The position numbers were made by a program, and so were the translations under genes. A stretch of DNA of 64,000 nucleotides. It comes from Alistipes sp. GTDB taxonomy: Bacteria; Bacteroidota; Bacteroidia; Bacteroidales; Rikenellaceae. This document shows positions 25,620 through 36,177 of the stretch, in pieces; the stretch's first letter is position 1, and each line of letters begins with the position of its first letter. Under the pieces are notes generated by a model. The model was not told the origin of the DNA and did not search any database. It was given only the letters and a program-made list of their open reading frames with translations. The DNA lies in the NCBI GenBank assembly GCA_017410165.1, contig JAFQRH010000014.1:1-64000 (forward strand), read 5' to 3'.

Positions 25620-25934
25620 CTACAAAAGTGCGTCGATTTTTGCCTTCAAATCGTTCTTCGAGATTGCGCCGACGTGCTTATCGACAACCGCGCCACCTTT
25701 GATAAATACGATGGTCGGGATGTTGCGAACGCGATACGCAGCAACGATATCGTCATTGCTATCAACGTCGCACTTGCCAATATTAACCTTGTCGGCATAC
25801 TCCTCTGCCAACTCCTCGACAATCGGAGCAACCATACGGCACGGACCGCACCACTCTGCCCAGAAGTCGATAACCAACGGCTTGCTGTCACCCAACAGCT
25901 GCTCGTAATTCTCATTTGTAATTTTTAATGCCAT
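25620..25934 (-). CDS. trxA: Thioredoxin
   Basis: A small redox protein of 104 aa with the canonical WCGPC active site (residues about 28-32), the buried Asp in FWAEWC, and the cis-Pro segment NIPTIVFIKGG. It reduces disulfides in ribonucleotide reductase, peroxiredoxins and others. It lies 24 nt after dnaE and is read in the same direction, so it is probably the last gene of a dnaE-trxA unit ending at the terminator near 25560-25590. Confidence 0.96.
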   Translation of the reverse strand: MALKITNENYEQLLGDSKPLVIDFWAEWCGPCRMVAPIVEELAEEYADKVNIGKCDVDSNDDIVAAYRVRNIPTIVFIKGGAVVDKHVGAISKNDLKAKIDALL

Positions 25935-25958
25935 AATTTTGTAGTTTTTTTAGTTGTT

Positions 25959-28900
25959 TTATGATGTTTGTCCTTGTCCCATTCCAAAGTCGAGCTTATA
26001 CTTCTCGATAAACTGCACGAGTGGCTCGGCGAGCGACACTTTACGCTTCTTCGAGTGGAGGCGTAGCGTCACGCCATCCTCCGCATCGACGAGCGTCATT
26101 CGTAGCGACGCTTTACCGCGCGAGTGTTTGACCGCCTCGACCAAATCGGCAACAAACTGCTCGTCAAGCACATCGAGCGGCACCGTGATATTTATCTCCT
26201 TTATCGACTCGGCAACCTCCTGCAACTGCATAATCGACGAAATGCGGTACTCGACACGCACCGTAGGGTTCTCGCGTGCTACGTCCTCTTTCTTATAGAA
26301 CGTGGTAGTCACAACATTGCCGCGAATCAGCAGATAGTAACCCTCGAAGAGCAGTGGACGGAAACGCTCGTAGTCCTTGCGATACAATCTGAACTCGTAA
26401 CGACCGCCATAGTCCTCGACCGTGAATATGCCGAAGACCTGCTTGCCATCCTTCGTCGTGCGCTGCTCGGCAGAGGTCACAACTCCTGCCACAACAATCT
26501 CCTTGCCATCCAACTCGGAGAGGTTCTCCAAGTCGGAGAGTTGTGCGTTACACAACTTATCGATAAGCGGTTTGTACTCGTCAAGCGGATGCGAGGTCAT
26601 ATACATACCAATCACCTCGCGCTCCTTATTGAGCCCCATAAGTCGATTCCACTCCTCGCAAACCGGCACCTGCGGACGTTGCAGGTCACTCATTCCGCTA
26701 TCGCCACCGAACAAACTCTGCTGGGCGTTGCTCTTCTCGGCAATAAATCGCTGACCGTAGCGAATCAGGTACTCGATAAACTGCGTGCCCGACGTATCGC
26801 GCGAATCAACAGAGAAGAACTTGCTACGCGAGAAGTCGCACAACGAATCGAAGCCACCGGCATAGGCGATATTCTCCAAGCACTTACGATTGACAACCGA
26901 GAAATTGATGCGCTCGAAGAAGTCGTATATATCCTTATATCGGCCATTGCGCTCGCGCTCGCTGATAATCGACATTGCCGCCGCCTCGCCGACACCCTTA
27001 ATTGCCGCCAAGCCGAAGCGTATATCGCCCGCCTTGTTGGACGAGAATCGCAACATCGACTCGTTCACATCCGGGCTCAACACGTTTATACCCATACGCT
27101 TACACTCCGCCATATAATCGGTCAGCGTCGTGATATCGTTCAGGTTGCTACTGAGCAATGCCGCCATATACTCCGACGGGAAGTTGGCTTTCAGGTATGC
27201 TGTTTGATATGCCACCCACGAGTAGCAGGTTGCGTGTGATTTATTGAAGGCGTAGGATGCAAATTTCTCCCAATCCGCCCAAATCTTGTTCAGTATCTTC
27301 TCGTCGTGACCGTTATTGATACCGCCCTTAATAAACTTCGGGCGCAACTCGTCCAGTTTCGACTTAATCTTCTTACCCATCGCCTTACGCAACGTATCCG
27401 CCTCACCGCGCGTAAAATCGGCCAACAAGCGCGAGAGCAGCATCACCTGCTCTTGATAGACTGTGATACCGTACGTATCCTTCAAGTACTTCTCCATAAT
27501 CGGAATGTCGTACTCGATTGGTTTGCGACCCATCTTTCGGTCGATAAAGTCCGGAATGTAGTCCATCGGGCCCGGACGATAGAGGGCATTCATCGCAATC
27601 AAATCCTCGAAGACGCTCGGCTCTAACTCGCGCAGATACTTCTGCATACCCTCCGACTCGAACTGGAACGTGCCAATCGTACGGCCCTCGCAATAGAGTT
27701 TATATGTCGCCGGGTCGTCAATCGGAATATGGTCGATATCGACCTCCACGCCCTTGATGCGACGAATATTCTCGACTGCATCCTTCATAATCGAGAGGTT
27801 TTTCAGACCGAGGAAGTCCATCTTGATAAGACCCGTATCCTCGATAACCGAGCCCTCGTATTGCGTAACGAGCATCTTCTCGCCCGTCTCCTTATCGTCG
27901 GCAGTCGATACCGGCACCCAATCCGTAATATCGTCACGGCATATAATCGTACCGCAGGCGTGTACACCCGTACCTCGCACGTTACCCTCCAATTTACGGG
28001 CGTAACGTATCGTATCGCGCAGAATCGGGTCATCCGAATTCTCGGCCTGCTGCAACTCCGGAATAGCACTGATACAGTTTTTCAGATTTATCTTCAACTG
28101 CTTGTCCTTATCCTTCGGATCGACCAGACGTGCCGGAATGAGTTTGCACAAGCGGTCGGACTCCGCCAAAGGAAGGCGTTCGACACGTGCCACATCTTTC
28201 AGCGCCATCTTGGTCGCCATCGTACCATAGGTGATGATGTGGGCAACCTTCTCCTTGCCGTATTTCTTTGTCACCCAGTCGAGTACTCGTCCACGACCTT
28301 CATCATCGAAGTCGATATCGATATCGGGCAGCGAGATACGGTCCGGATTCAAGAAACGCTCGAAAAGCAGGTCGTATTTGATCGGGTCAATCTGCGTAAT
28401 TCCCAAGCAATAAGCAACCGCCGAACCAGCAGCCGAGCCACGACCCGGGCCAACCCACACGTTCAGTTGCTCGCGTGCCGCAGCGATAAAGTCCTGCACG
28501 ATAAGGAAGTAGCCCGGAAAACCCATCGTCTTCATAATGTACAGCTCGAAACGCAGACGCTCGGCAACCTCTTCCGAAAGTGGATCGCCGTAGCGTTTTT
28601 TCGCGCCAATCATCGTCAGGTGCGCCAGATAATCCGCCTCGAATTTGATTCGGTATAGGCGGTCATAACCACCGAGTTTGGCAATCTTCTTATGCGCATC
28701 CTCCTCACTCATCACGACTCTACCATTCTCGTCCTGCGTAAATTCGTCGAAGAGGTCCTTCTCGGTCAATCGTGCGCGATACTCCTCCTCCGTACCAAAC
28801 TCTGCCGGAATGTCGAACATCGGCATAATCGGGTCGTGGTTGATAGAGTAGTGCTCGATAGAGTTGCAAATATCCACCGTATTTTCCAACGCATCAGGAT

Positions 28901-29984
28901 ACTCGGCAAATATTTCGTTCATCTCCGCGCGCGTCTTCATCCACTCCTGTTTCGAGTAGAGCATACGCGTCGGGTCATCCAAATCACGACCCGTATTGAG
29001 GCATATCAATCGGTCGTGCGCCTCGGCATCCTCCTCGTCGATGAAGTGAACGTCGTTGCTGCATATCAACTTCACGTCGTGCTTTCGCGCGAGAGCAACC
29101 AACTGCTCGTTTACAACAAGTTGCATCTCGTACGCCTCGTGATTGGCACGCTCGACGGTTGCCTTATGGAGTTGCAACTCCAAATAGTAGTCGTCGCCAA
29201 AAATCTCCTTATGCCACAATACTGCCTTCTCGGCCGCGTCCAAATCACCTGCCGTAATCAACTTCGGAATCTCGCCACCCAAGCAAGCCGAGCAGCAAAT
29301 CAACCCCTCGCGATACTTTTTCAACTCTGCGTGGTCGGTACGCGGACGCATATAGAAGCCGTCTGTCCACGCCTTCGAGACAATCTTGATAAGATTCTTG
29401 TAACCCTTTTCGTTCTTCGCCAGCAGGATTAAGTGGTAGCCGCTCTGATTCTCCTTGCCATTCTTTACCAACATACCGTTACGCGCCACATAGACCTCGC
29501 AACCGATAATCGGCTTAAAGTCAGGAATTGCCTCCTCCTTGATAATCTTCTCGCGTCCCAACACGGCATCAAAGCCGAACTCCTTTTGCATCTGCTCAAC
29601 CTCAGCAATAAGAGCGTCGAGCGAGTTGAACGCTTCAAGGTCTTCGATTGTAGCCGCATCTTTCAGCGCATCGAGTCGCGTCTTCATCTGCGCGTGCTCC
29701 TCTTTGAGCGACGCGAGATATGCAGCAAAATCGGGATGCTCCGCTGCAAGCTTCATCATCTTATCGAGCAGCGATTTAAGCCCTTTTAGTGCCTTATGCT
29801 TTGCATCATTCTTTTTGCACACATAGTTCCAAAACTCTTTGATACCAAACATATTACCGTGGTCGGTAAGGGCAATACCGCGCATACCGTCGGCAATCGC
29901 CTTATCGACAAGTCGCGAAACACTTGCCTGACCGTCCAATATCGAGTATTGGGAATGGACGTGAAGGTGTACAAAATCGTGCAT
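25959..29984 (-). CDS. dnaE: DNA polymerase III alpha subunit
   Basis: Replicative DNA polymerase, 1341 aa. The N-terminal PHP domain (HLHVHSQYSILDG, TDHGNMFG) is followed by the C-family polymerase core with the catalytic acidic motif PDIDIDFDD, GPGRGSAAGS and FNKSHATCYSW, then a helix-hairpin-helix and an OB fold (IVVAGVVTSAEQRTTKDGK). PHP metal residues appear intact, so it may proofread, but this was not tested. Residues about 95-150 form a helical insertion after the first PHP motifs. Start 29984 (MHDFVHLHVHS) matches relatives; two upstream in-frame Met codons exist. Confidence 0.96.
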   Translation of the reverse strand: MHDFVHLHVHSQYSILDGQASVSRLVDKAIADGMRGIALTDHGNMFGIKEFWNYVCKKNDAKHKALKGLKSLLDKMMKLAAEHPDFAAYLASLKEEHAQMKTRLDALKDAATIEDLEAFNSLDALIAEVEQMQKEFGFDAVLGREKIIKEEAIPDFKPIIGCEVYVARNGMLVKNGKENQSGYHLILLAKNEKGYKNLIKIVSKAWTDGFYMRPRTDHAELKKYREGLICCSACLGGEIPKLITAGDLDAAEKAVLWHKEIFGDDYYLELQLHKATVERANHEAYEMQLVVNEQLVALARKHDVKLICSNDVHFIDEEDAEAHDRLICLNTGRDLDDPTRMLYSKQEWMKTRAEMNEIFAEYPDALENTVDICNSIEHYSINHDPIMPMFDIPAEFGTEEEYRARLTEKDLFDEFTQDENGRVVMSEEDAHKKIAKLGGYDRLYRIKFEADYLAHLTMIGAKKRYGDPLSEEVAERLRFELYIMKTMGFPGYFLIVQDFIAAAREQLNVWVGPGRGSAAGSAVAYCLGITQIDPIKYDLLFERFLNPDRISLPDIDIDFDDEGRGRVLDWVTKKYGKEKVAHIITYGTMATKMALKDVARVERLPLAESDRLCKLIPARLVDPKDKDKQLKINLKNCISAIPELQQAENSDDPILRDTIRYARKLEGNVRGTGVHACGTIICRDDITDWVPVSTADDKETGEKMLVTQYEGSVIEDTGLIKMDFLGLKNLSIMKDAVENIRRIKGVEVDIDHIPIDDPATYKLYCEGRTIGTFQFESEGMQKYLRELEPSVFEDLIAMNALYRPGPMDYIPDFIDRKMGRKPIEYDIPIMEKYLKDTYGITVYQEQVMLLSRLLADFTRGEADTLRKAMGKKIKSKLDELRPKFIKGGINNGHDEKILNKIWADWEKFASYAFNKSHATCYSWVAYQTAYLKANFPSEYMAALLSSNLNDITTLTDYMAECKRMGINVLSPDVNESMLRFSSNKAGDIRFGLAAIKGVGEAAAMSIISERERNGRYKDIYDFFERINFSVVNRKCLENIAYAGGFDSLCDFSRSKFFSVDSRDTSGTQFIEYLIRYGQRFIAEKSNAQQSLFGGDSGMSDLQRPQVPVCEEWNRLMGLNKEREVIGMYMTSHPLDEYKPLIDKLCNAQLSDLENLSELDGKEIVVAGVVTSAEQRTTKDGKQVFGIFTVEDYGGRYEFRLYRKDYERFRPLLFEGYYLLIRGNVVTTTFYKKEDVARENPTVRVEYRISSIMQLQEVAESIKEINITVPLDVLDEQFVADLVEAVKHSRGKASLRMTLVDAEDGVTLRLHSKKRKVSLAEPLVQFIEKYKLDFGMGQGQTS

Positions 29985-30202
29985 ACTGTTCGTATTTATC
30001 ATCTTCGCTGTCAATCAGCCACTTCGGAGCGAAAACGCCCCACCAACAAGCCGATCGGCGACAGCATATTTCAAAAAAGTCGTTATTCCTTACAAATATA
30101 GAACTTTTTTTTGGTCTATTGCGGTGCAATAGTTGCAAGTTTTCAACAAAATTATTAAATTTACTATCGAAAACAGATTTGTCACTCTAAAAACTTACAA
30201 TT

Positions 30203-30409
30203 ATGCAAACAGAGGAGTTGGTAGTTGTTGCCGAATACAACAATGCGGTAGAGGCCGAGATGGCAAAAAGTATTCTTTCGTGTGCGGGTATTCACGCCGA
30301 TATCCGCAATGCGCTTATGTCGAACATCTATCCGGGTGTTATTCCGTCGCAGCTCGTTGTTGCGGCCGAAGATGCCGAGCAGGCAAAGACGTTGCTCGAA
30401 ATACGCTAA
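30203..30409 (+). CDS. DUF2007-type small protein
   Basis: A 68-residue protein with the alpha/beta pattern of DUF2007: VVVAEYNNAVEAEMAKSILSCAGI, then NIYPGVIPSQLVVAAEDAEQAKTLL. Members are small GlnB-like-fold proteins called putative signal-transducing proteins; their ligand is unknown. Its stop overlaps the stop of the convergent aroE by 4 bp. The gene stands alone on the plus strand between dnaE and aroE. Confidence 0.75.
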   Translation: MQTEELVVVAEYNNAVEAEMAKSILSCAGIHADIRNALMSNIYPGVIPSQLVVAAEDAEQAKTLLEIR

Positions 30410-31131
30410 TCGTTCCAAATACGCCACGATGCCTCTGCCTGGCGGCAGAACATCTCGTAGCCACCAACTACGAGCGCACCTTGTTTTGCACCCCGTCGTA
30501 GAAACTCGGTCTCGCGAGGGTTGTAAACAACATCGAACAACAGATGGCGGGACGAGAGGTATTGATAGGGGATATTTGGAGAGTCCGTTACCGCCGGAAA
30601 CATTCCGACCGGCGTCGTATTGACAATTAATCTGACGGACGATATTTTCGACTCGTCCAACTGCTCGTAGGTGAGATCTCCGCGCCCAATAGTGCGCGAC
30701 ACGGTTTGACTCTGTACACCCATCTCCCGCAACACATACGCAACAGCCGCCGATGCACCACCGCTACCGAGCACCAATGCCTGCTCGCCACGCAACTGCT
30801 CCGCATATGGAGAGAGCGTCGCTCTTATGCCCTCGACATCGGTATTGTAGCCGTGCATTCTACCCGCAGAGTCGATGCGTACGCAATTCACAGCACCGAC
30901 CGCCTTTGCCTCCTCGCTAATAGAGGCAAGGTACGGAATGATGGCTTTTTTATACGGAATCGTAACATTCATCCCGGCAAGCGTGCCACGCAACGATTCA
31001 ACATCGGCGATGTCGGCTATCTCGTACAGAGAGTACTCCGCACAAATCCCCTCCGACGCGAATTTTGCACCGAAATAGTCGGCCGAAGCCGAGTGTCCGA
31101 GCGGAGAGCCAATCAATCCGAAGTGTTTCAC
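30406..31131 (-). CDS. aroE: Shikimate dehydrogenase
   Basis: NADP-dependent reduction of 3-dehydroshikimate in the chorismate pathway. The 241 residues are slightly short. Substrate-site motifs are GSPLGHSAS near the start, NVTIPYKKAI with the catalytic Lys, and GYNTDVEG. The nucleotide site is GSGGASAAVAYVL, then NTTPVGM, and DVVYNPRETEFL with GGYEMFCRQA at the end. It starts 6 nt after the YqaA-like gene and is probably co-transcribed with it. Confidence 0.95.
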   Translation of the reverse strand: MKHFGLIGSPLGHSASADYFGAKFASEGICAEYSLYEIADIADVESLRGTLAGMNVTIPYKKAIIPYLASISEEAKAVGAVNCVRIDSAGRMHGYNTDVEGIRATLSPYAEQLRGEQALVLGSGGASAAVAYVLREMGVQSQTVSRTIGRGDLTYEQLDESKISSVRLIVNTTPVGMFPAVTDSPNIPYQYLSSRHLLFDVVYNPRETEFLRRGAKQGALVVGGYEMFCRQAEASWRIWND

Positions 31132-31137
31132 AAGCCG

Positions 31138-31746
31138 CTACATCAATTTGCCAACCAACCAAAACGAACCAATAAGCAGCACAGTAAAGAGGATGGCAAG
31201 AATGTTAAAATACTTATCGATAAACGCCTTTATCGGCGCACCAAATTTCCAAATAAGCGCAGCAAACAAGAAGAATCGCAAACCGCGCGAGATAATTGAT
31301 GCTACGACAAACATCGGGAAGTTGATTGCGAACAGACCACCGGTGATGGTGATGAGTTTATACGGCAGTGGGGTAAAGCCCGCTGTGAAGACGATCCAGA
31401 AATCATATTTATCATACAACACCTTTACCTCGTTAAACTGTTCGAGCGAGAAGACGTGGTCGAAGAAGAAGTTTGCCAAAGCGGTAAATTCGCCGGCAGG
31501 TGTCTGCCACGCAAGACTACCGATAGCATATCCGGCCATCGCGCCCAACACCGAACCGGCCAAGCACACCGCAGCAAAGCGGAACGACTTAGCGGTTGCA
31601 CCTATGCAAAGCGCAATCAGCAACACATCGGGTGGCACCGGAAAAAACGAAGATTCAGCAAAAGCCAACACAAAAAGTGCCAACACTCCCCATTTGGATT
31701 CGCTCCACGAGAGCACCCAATCGTATAATCTTTTAACAACATTCAT
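31138..31746 (-). CDS. YqaA/DedA-family membrane protein (VTT domain)
   Basis: A 202-residue inner-membrane protein with about five hydrophobic segments. The family signature is visible as FAESSFFPVPPDVLL and the later FTAGFTPLPYKLITITGG, the paired re-entrant loops with Pro, and basic residues (ISRGLRFF). DedA/VTT proteins are linked to lipid-carrier flipping and membrane homeostasis. YqaA-type members are common in Bacteroidota; the exact substrate is not known. Its promoter may be TATATTTG on the minus strand (31755-31762). Confidence 0.85.
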   Translation of the reverse strand: MNVVKRLYDWVLSWSESKWGVLALFVLAFAESSFFPVPPDVLLIALCIGATAKSFRFAAVCLAGSVLGAMAGYAIGSLAWQTPAGEFTALANFFFDHVFSLEQFNEVKVLYDKYDFWIVFTAGFTPLPYKLITITGGLFAINFPMFVVASIISRGLRFFLFAALIWKFGAPIKAFIDKYFNILAILFTVLLIGSFWLVGKLM

Positions 31747-31845
31747 AGCGACTGCAAATATAAAACAAATAAAGGGAAAAACCGTGATGTCCTTCCCTTA
31801 AAAAGTGCGCCAAAGCACCTATTTTATCACCATATAATGGCGTCA

Positions 31846-32151
31846 CTATTTCGACTCCTCCTCGAAGAACTCGGGTTTGCTCTGTCGAATGAAATCAATC
31901 ACCTCGCCAAGCCCCTCCGAGAACTTCACAAAATCCTCCTTATAGAGAAATATCTTATGACGGTCGTACGACACACCGCCGTCACCGTGAACAATCTTAC
32001 GGCTCTCGGTTATGGTCAAAAAATAATCGTTGCCACGAGTGGCGCGAACATCAAAAAAATATGTGCGACGACCTGCCTTAACTGCCTTTGAGAGAATCTG
32101 CTCGCCATATTCCTCTTTGTCGTTGCGGTGTTCTGGTTGTAATGACATCAC
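31846..32151 (-). CDS. PUR-alpha-like nucleic-acid-binding protein (DUF3276)
   Basis: 101 residues with the PUR repeat pattern RRTYFFDVRATRGNDYFLTITESRK and KIFLYKEDFVKFSEGL, typical of the DUF3276 family of Bacteroidota and spirochaetes. Structures of this family show single-stranded DNA/RNA-binding PUR domains, so a nucleic-acid role is likely but the target is unknown. The gene is monocistronic. On its minus-strand upstream side TATATTTG (32194-32187) with a TTG 20 nt further up is a good promoter. Confidence 0.85.
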   Translation of the reverse strand: MMSLQPEHRNDKEEYGEQILSKAVKAGRRTYFFDVRATRGNDYFLTITESRKIVHGDGGVSYDRHKIFLYKEDFVKFSEGLGEVIDFIRQSKPEFFEEESK

Positions 32152-32186
32152 GTGCTTATTTGTGCGTGTTTAGTTAAATATTTATA

Positions 32187-32217
32187 CAAATATAATCTTT
32201 TTTTTGTAATGCCACAA
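32187..32217 (-). promoter_or_regulatory. Promoter of the DUF3276 gene
   Basis: On the minus strand TTG (32217-32215), 20 nt, TATATTTG (32194-32187). Canonical spacing; no TTTG at the 12-nt position. Confidence 0.55.
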
Positions 32218-32225
32218 CATTTTGC

Positions 32226-32270
32226 AACAAAAAAGACAGACATCTTCTCATTATGCCTGTCTTTTGTTGT
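32226..32270 (-). terminator. hisS terminator
   Basis: AAAAGACAG and CTGTCTTTT, extended by CAACAA/TTGTTG, make a long stem around a 17-nt loop. On the minus strand it follows hisS by about 40 nt and ends in a T-run. Confidence 0.75.
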
Positions 32271-32307
32271 ATTTACAAGGGAATCAACAGAGTGATTTCA
32301 CCGCTCG

Positions 32308-33654
32308 CTACTCTCCGATAGCATCTGCCACCGCGCAGATATCGACAACCGACTGCTCGCCGGTGCGCATATTTTTAACAGTCACCTTGCCCTCGGCAAG
32401 TTCGTTGCTTCCGATGATTGCCACGTACGGAATTGCTCTACGGTTAGCGTACTCCATCTGCTTTTTCATCTTGCCCGCATCCGGATAGACCTCTGCCGAG
32501 ATACCACCTTCGCGCAACGCAGCAACCGCCTTCAACGACGCAAGGCACTCCTCCTCGCCAAGATTGACAAAGAGCACCTTTGTCGAGCAGTTCAACTCGT
32601 CAGGGAACAACTCCAAGCCGGTCATAACGTCGTAGATACGGTCGGCTCCAAACGAAATACCTACGCCCGAGACGTCCGGCATTCCAAATATACCGGTCAG
32701 ATTATCGTAACGACCACCGCCACAAATCGAACCGATTGCAAAATCCTTTGCCTTCACCTCGAAAATCGCACCCGTATAGTAGTTCAAACCGCGAGCGAGC
32801 GACAAATCGAGTTCTACATCAAGTGCAATACCGAGTTTTTCGATATAGCCAAACACCGTACGCATCTCCGCTATACCGAGCATACCTGTCTCCGACTCGG
32901 CAAGGAGAGCAGCCAATGTGTCGAGTTTCTCGGCTGTCGTACCGGCAAGTTCGAGTATCGGTTGAAGTTTGGCAACCGCCACCTCATCAATACCGCGCTC
33001 GGCGAGTTCGGTCTTCACGTTATCCAAACCAATCTTTTCGAGTTTGTCGATTGCAACCGTGATATCAATCATCTTATCGGCGTGGCCCATCATCTCGGCA
33101 ATACCGTAAAGAATCTTGCGGTTATTCATTTTCAGCGTAACTGCAATGCCGAGCCTCGAGAAGACCTTCTCTACGATGGCAACCAACTCAACCTCGTTCA
33201 ACAGTGAACGCGAGCCGATTACATCGACGTCACACTGATAAAACTCGCGATAACGTCCCTTCTGCGGACGGTCGGCACGCCATACCGGCTGAATCTGATA
33301 ACGCTTGAATGGGAATGCGATATCACTCTGATGTTGAACAACGTAACGCGCAAACGGCACGGTCAAATCGTAACGCAAACCCTTTTCGCAAATCTTCGAT
33401 GCCTGCGAGAGTTCTTCCGGTTGCAATTTTGCCGCATAGTCGCCCGAATTGAGTATCTTGAAGAGCAATTTATCGCCCTCGTCGCCATACTTACCAAGCA
33501 GGGTAGAGAGGTTCTCCATTGCCGGTGTTTCGAGCGGCGAGTAGCCATACGTGCGGAACACTCCGCCGATGGTGTCGAATATATATTGGCGACGCATCAT
33601 TTCGGCTGGCGAAAAGTCGCGCGTTCCCTTTGGGATAGATGGTTTTTGTGCCAT
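32308..33654 (-). CDS. hisS: Histidyl-tRNA synthetase
   Basis: Class II aminoacyl-tRNA synthetase charging tRNA-His, 448 aa. Motif 1 lies near [10 protein letters not shown], motif 2 is [19 protein letters not shown], the histidine-binding signature is [14 protein letters not shown], and motif 3 is [14 protein letters not shown]. The anticodon-binding domain is at the C-terminus ([18 protein letters not shown]). [14 protein letters not shown] is the conserved start at 33654; the longer ORF upstream overlaps the ABC-F gene. It lies 32 nt downstream of that gene and is likely in one transcript. Confidence 0.97.
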   Translation of the reverse strand: MAQKPSIPKGTRDFSPAEMMRRQYIFDTIGGVFRTYGYSPLETPAMENLSTLLGKYGDEGDKLLFKILNSGDYAAKLQPEELSQASKICEKGLRYDLTVPFARYVVQHQSDIAFPFKRYQIQPVWRADRPQKGRYREFYQCDVDVIGSRSLLNEVELVAIVEKVFSRLGIAVTLKMNNRKILYGIAEMMGHADKMIDITVAIDKLEKIGLDNVKTELAERGIDEVAVAKLQPILELAGTTAEKLDTLAALLAESETGMLGIAEMRTVFGYIEKLGIALDVELDLSLARGLNYYTGAIFEVKAKDFAIGSICGGGRYDNLTGIFGMPDVSGVGISFGADRIYDVMTGLELFPDELNCSTKVLFVNLGEEECLASLKAVAALREGGISAEVYPDAGKMKKQMEYANRRAIPYVAIIGSNELAEGKVTVKNMRTGEQSVVDICAVADAIGE

Positions 33655-33686
33655 ATTTTTCTCTTTTTCCGATTTTGATTCTACAA

Positions 33687-35366
33687 CTATTGTTCTGCGG
33701 TCAGTTTGCGATACTTGACACGCTTCGGTGTCGTATCCATTCCCTGCAACTTCTTCCAATCCTCATACTCCGAGTACGAGCCCTCGAAGAATACCACCTT
33801 CGAGTCGCCCTCGAACGAGAGGATGTGCGTAGCGATACGGTCGAGGAACCAACGGTCGTGCGAAATCACAACGGCACAACCCGCAAAGTTCTCCAAACCC
33901 TCCTCCAATGCACGGAGTGTATTGACATCGATATCATTGGTCGGCTCGTCGAGCAAAATTACGTTGCCCTCCTCTTTGAGAGCAAGTGCCAAATGCAGGC
34001 GGTTACGCTCACCACCCGACAATACGCCACACTTCTTCTCCTGATCGGCACCCGTAAAGTTGAATCGAGCCACATAAGCACGAGCCGGCACCTGACGATT
34101 ACCGAGCGTTATAAGGTCGCTATTTTGCGAAATCACCTCATAGACGGTCTTCTCCGGATCGATTGATTTATGCTGCTGATCGACGTATGCAAGTTTCACG
34201 GTCTGACCAACCGTAAATGTTCCGCTCGTCGGCTCCTCCAAACCCATAATCATACGGAAAAGGGTAGTCTTACCCGTTCCGTTCGGGCCGATAACGCCGA
34301 CAATACCTGCAGGTGGCAATTTGAAATCGAGACCCTCATAGAGCACACGGTCGCCAAATGCCTTCGAGACGCCGTTCGCCTCGATAACAACATCGCCCAA
34401 ACGCGGACCATTCGGGATATAGATTTCGAGCTTCTCCTCCTTCTGTTTTGCATCCTCGTTGAGCATCTTGTCGTAAGCCGACAGACGCGCCTTGCTCTTT
34501 GCGTGACGGCCCGCAGGCGACATATTAACCCACTCCAACTCTCGTTCGAGTGTCTTGCGGCGTTTGCTCTCCTGCTTCTCCTCCAACGCCATACGTTTGG
34601 TTTTCTGGTCGAGCCAGCCCGAGTAGTTACCCTTCCAAGGAATACCCTCACCACGGTCGAGTTCCAAAATCCAACCAGCCACATTATCAAGGAAGTAGCG
34701 GTCGTGAGTTACGGCAATCACCGTACCCTTATATTGTTGCAAGTGCTGCTCCAACCAGTCAATCGACTCGGCATCCAAGTGGTTGGTCGGCTCGTCGAGC
34801 AACAACACATCCGGCTGCTGCAAGAGCAGACGACACAGAGCCACACGGCGACGCTCGCCACCCGACAGCACAGCCACCTTTTGGTCGGAATCCGGACAAC
34901 GCAACGCATCCATTGCACGCTCCAAAACGCTATCAATTTCCCAACCATTCACCTGGTCAATCTTCTCGTAAACCACGCCTTGACGCTCGATAAGAGCATT
35001 CATCTCATCGTCCGACATCGGCTCACAGAGTTTCATATTTATCTCTTCGTACTCTTTGAGCAGGGCTACCGTCTCGGCACAACCCTCTTCGACAATCTCC
35101 TTTACGGTCTTATTATCGTCGAGTTGCGGCTCCTGTTCGAGGTATCCGACCGTATATCCGGGCGAGAAGACCACTTCGCCCTGATAATTCTTGTCTATGC
35201 CGGCAATAATCTTCATCAACGTCGATTTACCGGAACCGTTCAGACCGATAATACCGATTTTTGCGCCATAGAAAAACGATAGGTAGATGTTGTTAAGCAC
35301 CTTCTTTTGGTTGGTAAACGTCTTCGATACGCCAACCATCGAGAATATGATTTTTTCGTCTGCCAT
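33687..35366 (-). CDS. ettA: ABC-F translational throttle ATPase, EttA type
   Basis: A soluble protein of 559 aa with two ABC ATPase domains: Walker [10 protein letters not shown] (residue about 43) and GPNGTGKTT (about 358), signatures [10 protein letters not shown] and [10 protein letters not shown], Walker [12 protein letters not shown] and [11 protein letters not shown]. Between them is the P-site tRNA interaction motif with a basic region ([24 protein letters not shown]). Length and sequence match EttA, which gates early elongation on the ribosome according to energy state. No membrane segments. Upstream gene of hisS. Confidence 0.93.
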   Translation of the reverse strand: MADEKIIFSMVGVSKTFTNQKKVLNNIYLSFFYGAKIGIIGLNGSGKSTLMKIIAGIDKNYQGEVVFSPGYTVGYLEQEPQLDDNKTVKEIVEEGCAETVALLKEYEEINMKLCEPMSDDEMNALIERQGVVYEKIDQVNGWEIDSVLERAMDALRCPDSDQKVAVLSGGERRRVALCRLLLQQPDVLLLDEPTNHLDAESIDWLEQHLQQYKGTVIAVTHDRYFLDNVAGWILELDRGEGIPWKGNYSGWLDQKTKRMALEEKQESKRRKTLERELEWVNMSPAGRHAKSKARLSAYDKMLNEDAKQKEEKLEIYIPNGPRLGDVVIEANGVSKAFGDRVLYEGLDFKLPPAGIVGVIGPNGTGKTTLFRMIMGLEEPTSGTFTVGQTVKLAYVDQQHKSIDPEKTVYEVISQNSDLITLGNRQVPARAYVARFNFTGADQEKKCGVLSGGERNRLHLALALKEEGNVILLDEPTNDIDVNTLRALEEGLENFAGCAVVISHDRWFLDRIATHILSFEGDSKVVFFEGSYSEYEDWKKLQGMDTTPKRVKYRKLTAEQ

Positions 35367-35402
35367 ATTTTGTATGTTTTATAATTTTCGCCAAATGACC
35401 TA

Positions 35403-35426
35403 CAAAGATATAAAAATATCGACAAT
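35403..35426 (-). promoter_or_regulatory. Promoter of the ettA-hisS unit, ATTG-N12-TATCTTTG
   Basis: On the minus strand ATTG (35426-35423), 12 nt, TATCTTTG (35410-35403). The predicted start near 35397 is 31 nt before the gene. No TTG at 19-21. Confidence 0.45.
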
Positions 35427-35507
35427 TTACATAGCCCGACACAACGATTTGCAGGTTATTTGCTTGCATACAGGCGTAAAGTCAATAAAAACATTCTTCA
35501 AAAAACG

Positions 35508-36086
35508 ATGAAAAGTATCAAAGGAACTCTGACCGAGCAGAATCTGCTCAAAGCGTTTGCCGGCGAATCGCAGGCACGCAATCGCTACACATTCTTCGCA
35601 AGCGTCGCCCGCAAGGAGGGTTACGAACAGATTGCTGCCGTATTCACCGAGACGGCCGAACAAGAGAAAGAGCACGCCAAGCGTTTCTTCAAATTGATGG
35701 AGGGCGGACACGCAACCATTCACGATGCGACCTATCCGTCGGGTCGCATTGGCACGACTGCCGAGAATCTGCTCTCGGCGGCACAAGGCGAGAAAGAGGA
35801 GTGGGATACGCTCTATCCGACTTTTGCGCAAATTGCAGACGACGAGGGATTTCCGGAGATTGCCGACTGTTTTCGCAAGGTTGCAAGTGTCGAAATCGAA
35901 CACGAGAGTCGCTACCTGAAACTCTTGTCGCGCCTGACCGACGGCGATTTCTTCCATCGCGACCGAGAGATATGGTGGCAGTGTCGCAACTGCGGTTATA
36001 TCTGCAAAGCGACCGATGCACCCGCCATTTGCCCGACCTGTCTGCACCCGAAGGGATATTTCGAGCCAAAACGCGAAAATTATTAG
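35508..36086 (+). CDS. rbr: Rubrerythrin
   Basis: A non-heme di-iron peroxidase of anaerobes that reduces H2O2. The 192 residues include the four-helix ferritin-like domain with diiron ligands (FAGESQARNRY; TAEQEKEHAKRF; FRKVASVEIEHESRY) and the C-terminal rubredoxin domain with two C-x2-C pairs (WWQCRNCGYICKA, CPTCLHPKGYFE). The ATG at 35508 gives MKSIKGTLTEQNL, the standard start. Monocistronic, with a strong terminator. It fits an anaerobic gut lifestyle. Confidence 0.96.
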   Translation: MKSIKGTLTEQNLLKAFAGESQARNRYTFFASVARKEGYEQIAAVFTETAEQEKEHAKRFFKLMEGGHATIHDATYPSGRIGTTAENLLSAAQGEKEEWDTLYPTFAQIADDEGFPEIADCFRKVASVEIEHESRYLKLLSRLTDGDFFHRDREIWWQCRNCGYICKATDAPAICPTCLHPKGYFEPKRENY

Positions 36087-36108
36087 CCACGAGCGCAAAC
36101 GTAAAACA

Positions 36109-36144
36109 GAGACCCGCCCGACTTCGCAAAGTCGGACGGGTCTC
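36109..36144 (+). terminator. rbr terminator
   Basis: GAGACCCG and CGGGTCTC with inner CCGACTT/AAAGTCGG make a stem of about 15 bp between the convergent rbr and the periplasmic-protein gene. A/T-rich sequence follows on the plus strand (CTACTAAAACTT). Confidence 0.75.
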
Positions 36145-36177
36145 CTACTAAAACTTAAAAAAATCTACCTACATCGG